A stretch of DNA of 64,000 nt, taken from positions 8,735,501 through 8,799,500 of the forward strand of contig NZ_CP163518.1 in assembly GCF_041080625.1 (NCBI RefSeq), in the 5' to 3' direction. Within the stretch, counting starts at the first letter, position 1; each line of letters starts with the position of its first letter. The translations under genes were made by a program, and so were the position numbers. The notes below the pieces were generated by a model. It did no database searches. It saw only the letters and a program-made list of their open reading frames with translations, and was not told the origin of the DNA. The stretch comes from Streptomyces sp. CG1. Its GTDB lineage: Bacteria; Actinomycetota; Actinomycetes; Streptomycetales; Streptomycetaceae. Below are positions 58,901 to 64,000 of the stretch, one piece after another.

Positions 58901-59576
58901 GTCCGTGGTCCCAAGGCGTTGCGGCCTGGGCGCGTCCGTGGTCGGACGAGTTCAGGCCGCGGTGCGACGCTGTGACGCGCAGGGAGCAACCGCTCCCCTC
59001 CGGAACGACCATCCCGATGCGGCCGCTGCCGGTGCGCGGTGTGTTGCGGCTTGGCCGGGCGACCGATCTGTGACCCAAGGCAGCGCTCAGCGTCCTCGTG
59101 GCGACCTCCGTGCCGAGGCTGGTCCTGCTGTCAGCGGGCCGAGCAGCCCTGGTGGTGTACACCGTCGGTGGGATCAGCCCCTGCTCATGCCCCTGCCCCG
59201 TCCTCATCCGCGACCGCATGGCCATCCACCGGCGGATCCGGCTCGACTGTCTGCGACGCGCACGCGCGCGCGGGAGTCGGGCCTGTGCTGACCGCTGGAG
59301 TCCGTCGGCGCCTACCAGCACATGAAGGCCCTGGCACTGCCCTTCGAACTGCACCCGACTGGCAGGGCAGCTGGTACCCCTGACCGCCGCCGCAGGCTCT
59401 GCTCTGCCCACCGGGCAACCGTGTTCAGGCAAGCATCCCTACCAGCACCGCAGCTGCCACCACAGTGAGTACCGAGACCGGCAGTATGACCACACGCGGC
59501 CAGCCCACCGACCGCTGAGGGCGACCCTGTCCGGCGGCGGTCGGTGTTCGGCTCGCGTCCGCGTCCAGTGCCCTGA
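58901..59576. other. Intergenic, no gene recognised
   Basis: Frames on both strands are open by GC bias. No homologous protein is seen. A membrane-helix-like minus-strand peptide without a start is discussed under rejected items. Confidence 0.4.
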
Positions 59577-59921
59577 TCAGGCCGAGGTCTTCGGCTGCGA
59601 CTCGCGGCTTTGTGTGCGCAGTTGCTCGTTGATGCGCTGGGCTTCTTCGAGCTGGTCTTCGAGGATGACGATGCGGCAGGCGGCCTCGATGGGGGTGCCC
59701 TGGTCGACGAGTTCACGGGCGCGGGCGGCGATGCGCAGCTGGTAGCGGGAGTAGCGGCGGTGGCCGCCCTCGGAGCGCAAGGGGGTGATCAGGCGGTGTT
59801 CGCCAAGGGCGCGGAGGAAGGCGGGGGTGGTACCGAGCATCTCGGCGGCCCGGCCCATGGTGTAGGCGGGGTAGTCATCATCGTCGAGGTTGTCGACGGG
59901 CCGGGGACTGGCAGGGGGCAT
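59577..59921 (-). CDS. MerR family regulator, HspR-like
   Basis: The 114-residue protein starts at ATG 59921 (SD GAAGAAGAGG). It has [26 protein letters not shown], then [39 protein letters not shown] and a coiled coil ([15 protein letters not shown]). This is the plan of HspR and related MerR proteins. The nearby hsp20 gene suggests a heat-shock role. No HspR inverted repeat (CTTGAGT-N7-ACTCAAG) is seen in the window, so it may recognise another site. Confidence 0.85.
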   Translation of the reverse strand: MPPASPRPVDNLDDDDYPAYTMGRAAEMLGTTPAFLRALGEHRLITPLRSEGGHRRYSRYQLRIAARARELVDQGTPIEAACRIVILEDQLEEAQRINEQLRTQSRESQPKTSA

Positions 59922-59948
59922 AGACCTCTTCTTCCGGGGGACGCGTCG

Positions 59949-59981
59949 GGGGCCCGGGCGCCGTACTGGCGCCCGGGCCCC
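59949..59981 (-). promoter_or_regulatory. Very stable hairpin in front of the MerR gene
   Basis: A perfect 14-bp GC-only stem (59949-59962 with 59968-59981, arm GGGGCCCGGGCGCC) with loop GTACT ends 28 bases before the MerR start. It may be a terminator of unknown upstream transcription or a 5-prime UTR structure. Confidence 0.6.
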
Positions 59982-60495
59982 GAGCTTGCAACACCATCTA
60001 CCGGCAAACTACGCCGGCCTTCTGTGTCCGCAGGTACCGCCTGGGAGGGCGGGGCTGCGGGGATCGCGTATACGTGACCGGGGACCACCTTCCAATCCAG
60101 GGCCTGCGGTACCCGGGCGGACTCCTTCTCACCCGGGCGATCCTGATGGCGTTCTGCTCCTTACCTTTGGTTACTCGGGTACTGCTCACGGCCGCTGTGG
60201 GCCGCGTCCTACTTGACCTGCCTGCACGGCAGTTCGTGTCTGCCGTGCCCACTTCGACTTCCTGAGTACGACACGACAGTAACCCCGTGACGCACCGATG
60301 TCTACTTCCGTCGCAATAGATTTTCTTTATGGATGGTGGGTGGAGTTCTGTCGTAAATACACGCGAAAGAGTGATGCCTCGAGTTATCTCCCAGCTCGGC
60401 GGGCACACGTTGAGTCGGACGGCCCAACCGATTCAGGCCGGGCGCTGGCGCATGATCGACATGGAGGCGACGCGCACGCGCGCGCGGGGCACCTG
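59982..60495. other. Partly AT-rich intergenic region
   Basis: No gene is recognised. Around 60300-60380 the base composition drops to A/T-rich (for example AATAGATTTTCTTTATGG), unusual for this genome. This could be foreign DNA or a promoter-rich segment. Confidence 0.4.
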
Positions 60496-60873
60496 TCGTT
60501 GTCGAGGGTGGCAGAACCTCCGACGTCGCTCGCGCCCGTGCTGCCGACCCGGACCTTCGTCGAAGGTCTGGATCCGGCTCCGGTCTCCGAGACGCGGAAA
60601 CACTCGCTCGTGTGGTCTCCGGGCTCGCCACCAACGCCCTGCGCCATGGAGGTGGCCGCTACACCCTCAGCCTTGGCGCCACTGCCGATGCGATGCACGT
60701 CGCTGTCAGTGACCCCAGCCCCGCCTCCCAGCCTCCGCAGGGAACGCGCCCTTGACCTCAACGATGGCGCCGGCGGGTGCGGATGGCCCATGGTTCGCCT
60801 CCTGGCCCGCATGGTGAACCTCACTCCCGACGCCGGACGGGGCAAAACGATCCACGTCCGCCTCCCGCGATGA
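60496..60873 (+). pseudogene. RsbW-like ATP-binding (HATPase) protein remnant
   Basis: The N-terminal piece HLSLSRVAEPPTSLAPVLPTRTFVEGLDP is followed in another frame by LATNALRHGGGRYTLSLGAT and DAMHVAVSDPSP, and then in the first frame by GCGWPMVRLLARMVNLTPDA, GRGKTIHVRLPR and a stop. The N-box (NALRHG) and G-box (GCGWPMV) identify an anti-sigma-factor-type ATPase. Two frameshifts, near 60610 and 60740, break it. Confidence 0.65.
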
Positions 60874-60996
60874 CGGCGACCGAAGGGTCACCCGCGGATG
60901 ACTGATATTGATCTTGAAGAATGGCGAGCCTCCGCCGGCTTGCCAGGGCCTGTTGCGGCGTGAGGTCCCTCTTCGTGCGTTGGAGTTGTGTGTCGG

Positions 60997-61656
60997 TCAG
61001 TGGGGGGCGGCGCTTGTGGCCGTGGCCGAGTTCGTGAGGGTGTCGAGCCGGGCGGCGAGGTCGGGGTGGGCGGTTGTCAGGTGGGGGCGGGTGGCGTTGA
61101 GGGGGTGGATGAGGGTGGCGGGGTCGTCGTGGGCGAGGGCCGCGTGGAGCTGGCTGAGCGGGTGGTGGGCGGCGGCGGGGAGGTCGGTGAGGGCGGTGAT
61201 CTGGCCGGCGATGCGGCGCAGTTCGGCTGCGTTGTGGCGGGCCCAGGTGGCGACGGTGCGTTCGGCGGCGCGCCGTTCGCGGGTGGCCTGGACGCGTTGT
61301 TCGCCGGTGGTTCCGGCGGGGCCGGGCCGGTTGCGCAGGTAGCGGCGTTCGGCGGCCTGTCGGCTGGCGACCCCGAGGGGGTGGGCGAGTTCGGCCCAGC
61401 TGGCTCCCGCGTGGCGGGCCGTTTCGATCAGGCCGGTTTCCCATCCGGCGAGCTGCTCGCGAACCTGCCGCAGCAGCAGCAACGAGGCCAGGGCCTGCTC
61501 CGAGCCGACGTCGGGCGTGTCGGGGACGTCAGGAGCCTCGTGCTTGGCGGCGCGCAGGGCGTCGTCTATGGCCTCCAGGGCCGCCGCGGCGGCGAAGAAC
61601 GAAGCCGGGCTCTGGGCGTCGGCGCTGGAGGAGGCCGGCTGGTCGGCTTCTGTCAT
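60997..61656 (-). CDS. Hsp18-regulator-type protein divergent from hsp20
   Basis: From ATG 61656 (SD GAGAGG) the product has 219 residues. It is Ala/Arg/His-rich and helical, with LLLLRQVREQLAGWETGLIE, then TARHAGASWAELAHPLGVASRQAAERRYLRNR, which looks like a helix-turn-helix (the WAELAHPLGVASRQAAERR part). Proteins of this type stand beside hsp20 in Streptomyces and are called Hsp18 regulators. Two palindromes occupy the gap to hsp20. I infer it controls hsp20 and itself. Confidence 0.75.
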   Translation of the reverse strand: MTEADQPASSSADAQSPASFFAAAAALEAIDDALRAAKHEAPDVPDTPDVGSEQALASLLLLRQVREQLAGWETGLIETARHAGASWAELAHPLGVASRQAAERRYLRNRPGPAGTTGEQRVQATRERRAAERTVATWARHNAAELRRIAGQITALTDLPAAAHHPLSQLHAALAHDDPATLIHPLNATRPHLTTAHPDLAARLDTLTNSATATSAAPH

Positions 61657-61673
61657 GGGCACCTCTCGCGGGT

Positions 61674-61718
61674 TGTCATCCGTCTGACGACATCGTGTTT
61701 GTCATCCAATGGATGACA
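61674..61718. promoter_or_regulatory. Two palindromic operators between the regulator and hsp20
   Basis: TGTCATCC-aat-GGATGACA (61700-61718) is a perfect palindrome. TGTCATCC-gtc-TGACGACA (61674-61692) is a weaker copy 26 bases away. Both lie between divergent starts at 61656 and 61784. Confidence 0.7.
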
Positions 61719-61783
61719 TGCTACAACGGTTTCACTGCGGCGCATTGGCAGCAACTGCCCGAACCTGCTGGAGGTGTTTCACC

Positions 61784-62215
61784 ATGTTGATGCGCACTGA
61801 TCCCTTCCGTGAGCTCGACCGGCTGGCTCAGCAGCTGATGGGCCCGGGTACCTGGTCGCGGCCGGCCGCGATGGCGATGGACGCCTACCGCGAGGGCGAC
61901 GAGTACGTGGTGGCCTTCGACCTCCCCGGCGTCAGCGCGGAGGCGATCGACATCGACGTCGAACGGAACATGCTGACCGTCAGGGCCGAGCGCCGGCCCG
62001 TGGCGAAGGCCGACGACGTGCAGATGGAACTGTCGGAGCGGCCGCTGGGCGTTTTCTCCCGCCAGATCGTGCTGGCCGACACGCTGGACACCGAGCACAT
62101 CACGGCCGACTACGACGCCGGGGTGCTCACCCTGCGCATCCCGATCGCCGAACGCGCCAAGCCCCGCAAGATCGCCATCGGCGGGGGATCCGACCGCAAG
62201 GAGATCTCCGGCTGA
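61784..62215 (+). CDS. hsp20: Hsp20/alpha-crystallin small heat-shock protein
   Basis: The 143-residue protein starts at ATG 61784 (SD GGAGG). It has the alpha-crystallin domain with [31 protein letters not shown] and the C-terminal signature [15 protein letters not shown]. It is an ATP-independent holdase that forms oligomers and keeps unfolding proteins soluble. The divergent regulator and paired palindromes suggest tight heat-induced control. Confidence 0.93.
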   Translation: MLMRTDPFRELDRLAQQLMGPGTWSRPAAMAMDAYREGDEYVVAFDLPGVSAEAIDIDVERNMLTVRAERRPVAKADDVQMELSERPLGVFSRQIVLADTLDTEHITADYDAGVLTLRIPIAERAKPRKIAIGGGSDRKEISG

Positions 62216-62302
62216 GCCGGGCGATGACGGCCGGACAGCGGCGGAGGACGGGCACCTGTTCTCCCCCTCAACCCGTCCTCCGCACCACCGGAGTGAAGCA
62301 GG

Positions 62303-62547
62303 GTGGTGGCTGACGTGACCCTGCGACGGGAAGCGTTCCTCGACCAGGTGAAGGAGCGCGGCGAGTACGGAAGCCGGCCGGACTGCTGGGCGCACACCTG
62401 GTCGGCGAGGTACGCGCCCAACTGACGGCGCGCCTGCCGGAAGACTTCGACCGCCGTGCCGTGGACCGCATCGAGACCGCCCTGGCGGCGGTGAACGCCT
62501 GCCGAGCGGCTGCGACACGGTTGACGGACCCGACGTCCGGCCCCTAA
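62303..62547 (+). pseudogene. DUF2267 family remnant
   Basis: VTLRREAFLDQVKERGEYGS is followed after a deletion and a shift of frame by LLGAHLVGEVRAQLTARLPED and RRAVDRIETALAAV. These are the first helix and the central LL..L.....L..QLP motif of DUF2267 proteins, which often accompany hsp20-type stress genes. The join lacks about 20 residues. Confidence 0.6.
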
Positions 62548-62720
62548 CTCGCTCATGCCCGTTGCCGTCCGGCGAGCGCCGTGGCCGTGTTGCGCCCAGC
62601 CGCCGAGGTGGCCTCCGGCGAATGGGGGCGACGCGTCCTTCCCGAAGAGCGCATCGCCGTCGCCGAGCACGAGAGCCGCAGGATGCCCTTCTGGCCGCGT
62701 CACTCGTCGCAGGTCGACCG

Positions 62721-63050
62721 TCAGCGCAAGGGTGAGTCCGCGTTGGGCGTCAGCAGGGTCTCGTCGAGGCCGACGATCTGGCTGATGTCGAAGCCCTCCA
62801 TGTCCGCGCGGAATTCAGGACTCGACAGGTACGCCTCCAGCCGCTCCTGTACGTCGTCGGTGTCCCTGTAGGAAACGAGGGCGTACAGCCGAGGAGTCTC
62901 GCTTCCGGGCGCCGCGGGCACCGTCCAGACGCCGTGTGTGGTGATCCGGTGCCTGGCCATACCGGGAACATGCTTGGCCCAGATCTTCTCGTAGGCGGAG
63001 AGCGCGTCGGGGCTGCGCAGGGTGTAGACACGAAGCTGGTACTGGGACAT
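62721..63050 (-). CDS. NIPSNAP family protein
   Basis: From ATG 63050 (SD AAGGAACGAG) the product has 109 residues with the ferredoxin-like NIPSNAP fold: YQLRVYTLRSPDALSAYEKIWAKHVPGMARHRI, HGVWTVPAAPGSETPRLYALVSYRD and EFRADMEGFD. These are dimeric alpha-beta barrel proteins, sometimes monooxygenase-like, with no assigned reaction here. It stands alone. Confidence 0.85.
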   Translation of the reverse strand: MSQYQLRVYTLRSPDALSAYEKIWAKHVPGMARHRITTHGVWTVPAAPGSETPRLYALVSYRDTDDVQERLEAYLSSPEFRADMEGFDISQIVGLDETLLTPNADSPLR

Positions 63051-63126
63051 GACACTCGTTCCTTTTCTTCTGAGCATGGATGGTCGCCGGTCAGCCTCTG
63101 GAGAGGAGGTGCGTCAGTTCGGTGTC

Positions 63127-63290
63127 CTAGTCGATGTCGTCCGCGTAGCCTGCGGAACCCTCCAGGCCATCAGCCAGAAGATCCCGCCCCAGCACCCACT
63201 CGACCGGCTCGTCACAGTCGACGAAGAAGACCGCACGGACGACATAGGGATCAGTGGGCTCATAACGCAGACGTACGCAAAGGGGCAGCG
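63127..63290 (-). pseudogene. SsgA-like sporulation/cell-division protein fragment
   Basis: The frame encodes VRLRYEPTDPYVVRAVFFVD, then PVEWVLGRDLLADGLEGSAG and then a premature stop. The segments are the conserved core of SsgA-like proteins, which guide septum placement in sporulating actinomycetes. Both the N-terminal strand region and the C-terminal half are lost. It supports the Streptomyces assignment. Confidence 0.65.
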
Positions 63291-63651
63291 CGGGCGGAGG
63301 CGGTACAGCAGGGCGCGGGCGCCGGACAGCACCGGCGCATCGCACGACGAGTGGCGCGGCACTCGCTCGGCCGGCGGGCGGGGCCGAGGACCCCCGACCG
63401 CGGGTGCGTCCCTGCTGCCGGCAGGGCCCGGGCGCCGGGACGGCATCGGCGGACCGCCGATTGGTGGCGTCGCGGCAGATGGGCGACGCGTGCCTGCGGC
63501 ACGAGGTGGGTGTGGGCAGGCAGGTTCGAGAGGGACAGATCCTCACTCGATCGCCCGCCTGGGCGGCGGTCAGGGGACCGCTCATCGTTGATCAGCGGTC
63601 GCGTCCCTGCCGCCGACAGGCATCAGGGCGAGGGGTACGGCTACGGCCCAC
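63291..63651. other. Intergenic, no gene recognised
   Basis: No convincing protein is found in either strand between the SsgA-like fragment and the secreted protein gene at the right edge. Confidence 0.4.
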
Positions 63652-64000
63652 TCACCGGTCACCGTAGTTCCGGCCGTAGTGGTCCCAGTCCCGGCCCTCG
63701 TGCTCGTAGCGGTTCCAGGTGTGCCGGTGCGACCTGCCGGACTTCCATCCGCGCCCCTCGTCGTCCCAGCGGTAGCAGCGACCGTCGGGGCTGTGCCAGG
63801 ACGAGTCGGTGACACGGTCGTCGTGGTGCCAGCCACGGTTCTCGTCCCAGCAATAGCCCTGCTCGATCAGGTAGCCGATGCCGTGGTCCCAACGGTAGTC
63901 GGCGGCGTCGACGCCAGCGGCCGGCCGCTGGACGTGCAGGGGGGAGGTAGTCGCGGCCGAAGCGGTGCCCCCGGCACCGATGACGGCAACGCCCGCGACC
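63652..64000 (-). CDS. Secreted Trp/Tyr/Arg-rich protein, N-terminus beyond window
   Basis: The minus strand is open from the right edge to TGA 63652-63654 (116 visible codons including the stop). It starts within a signal peptide (VAGVAVIGAGGTASAA then TTSPLHV). The mature part has repeated aromatic-charged units such as YRWDHGIGYLIEQGYCWDENRG, WHSPDGRCYRWDDEGRGW and HEGRDWDHYGRNYGDR. Two Cys residues could form a disulfide. The composition suggests a small extracellular or wall-associated protein. Family not recognised. Confidence 0.6.
   Translation of the reverse strand, partial: VAGVAVIGAGGTASAATTSPLHVQRPAAGVDAADYRWDHGIGYLIEQGYCWDENRGWHHDDRVTDSSWHSPDGRCYRWDDEGRGWKSGRSHRHTWNRYEHEGRDWDHYGRNYGDR

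Noticed and set aside
59425..59580. Minus-strand frame with a membrane-helix-like end (VVILPVSVLTVVAAAVLVGMLA) after the MerR gene
   Set aside because: The frame has a stop in a sensible place but no ATG, GTG or TTG start and no SD; only a CTG is available.
1..64000. CRISPR arrays, prophage genes or an antibiotic gene cluster
   Set aside because: No regularly spaced repeats, phage structural genes or modular synthases are visible.

Overview
The window is very GC-rich and carries gene families typical of actinomycetes: SpoIIE-type phosphatases with GAF/PAS domains, ANTAR and GAF remnants, an SsgA-like remnant, DUF5994, and an Hsp18-regulator-type protein beside hsp20. Start codons are often GTG and SD sequences are strong. 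I read it as Streptomyces or a close relative. Two tRNA genes (Leu-GAG and an initiator-type fMet) argue for chromosome rather than plasmid. At least a dozen truncated or frameshifted genes and several transposon relics suggest a fluid accessory segment.

Layout. (1) 1-6170, minus strand: an oxalate-degradation operon with a TPP-dependent oxalyl-CoA decarboxylase-like enzyme, formyl-CoA:oxalate CoA-transferase, an NDP-forming acyl-CoA synthetase and an OFA-type MFS transporter cut by the window edge. Inverted-repeat operator candidates lie upstream. (2) 6.3-8.8 kb: decayed sucC and aldehyde dehydrogenase genes, tRNA-Leu, and a TnpB relic directly abutting the tRNA. (3) 9-13 kb: glutamate decarboxylase, a ParB-like small protein and a secreted beta-propeller-like protein with a 46-bp symmetric dyad upstream.

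(4) 13.4-29.9 kb: a large metal-ion island. The plus strand has a small membrane protein, a duplicated-permease ABC transporter with its ATPase, an MgtE-N/CBS protein and an NRAMP-like transporter. The minus strand carries a long operon: leader peptide, second NRAMP-like transporter, two small proteins, winged-helix regulator, lone ACT-like domain, ArsR, VOC protein, MgtC and a small membrane protein. A second, shorter minus-strand operon repeats the two small proteins and the VOC protein and has its own related leader peptide. A second ArsR gene closes the island. The same TTGC-N8-GCAA box occurs upstream of both leader peptides and over the start codon of that ArsR gene, so the three loci look like one regulon. 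I consider this the best candidate for an undescribed system.

(5) 30-46 kb: an acetolactate-synthase pseudogene joined to an IS630 transposase tail, an FMN reductase, a protein fusing a PutP-like Na+/solute symporter to PAS-GAF-SpoIIE-HATPase modules, a complete IS-type transposase, an RNase J paralogue, a second SpoIIE phosphatase, stress-type small proteins, initiator tRNA and pseudogenes. (6) 46-53.5 kb: a tightly coupled aromatic-type catabolic operon (extradiol dioxygenase, FAH hydrolase, flavin monooxygenase, acetoacetyl-CoA synthetase, DoxX) facing a divergent TetR gene. (7) 53.5-59 kb: a self-sufficient CYP102 P450 and an alcohol dehydrogenase, with a divergent TetR gene and four operator repeats. 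(8) 59.5-64 kb: a heat-shock group (MerR/HspR-like regulator, Hsp18-regulator-type protein, hsp20 with paired palindromes), further decayed genes, a NIPSNAP protein and a secreted Trp/Tyr/Arg-rich protein cut by the right edge.
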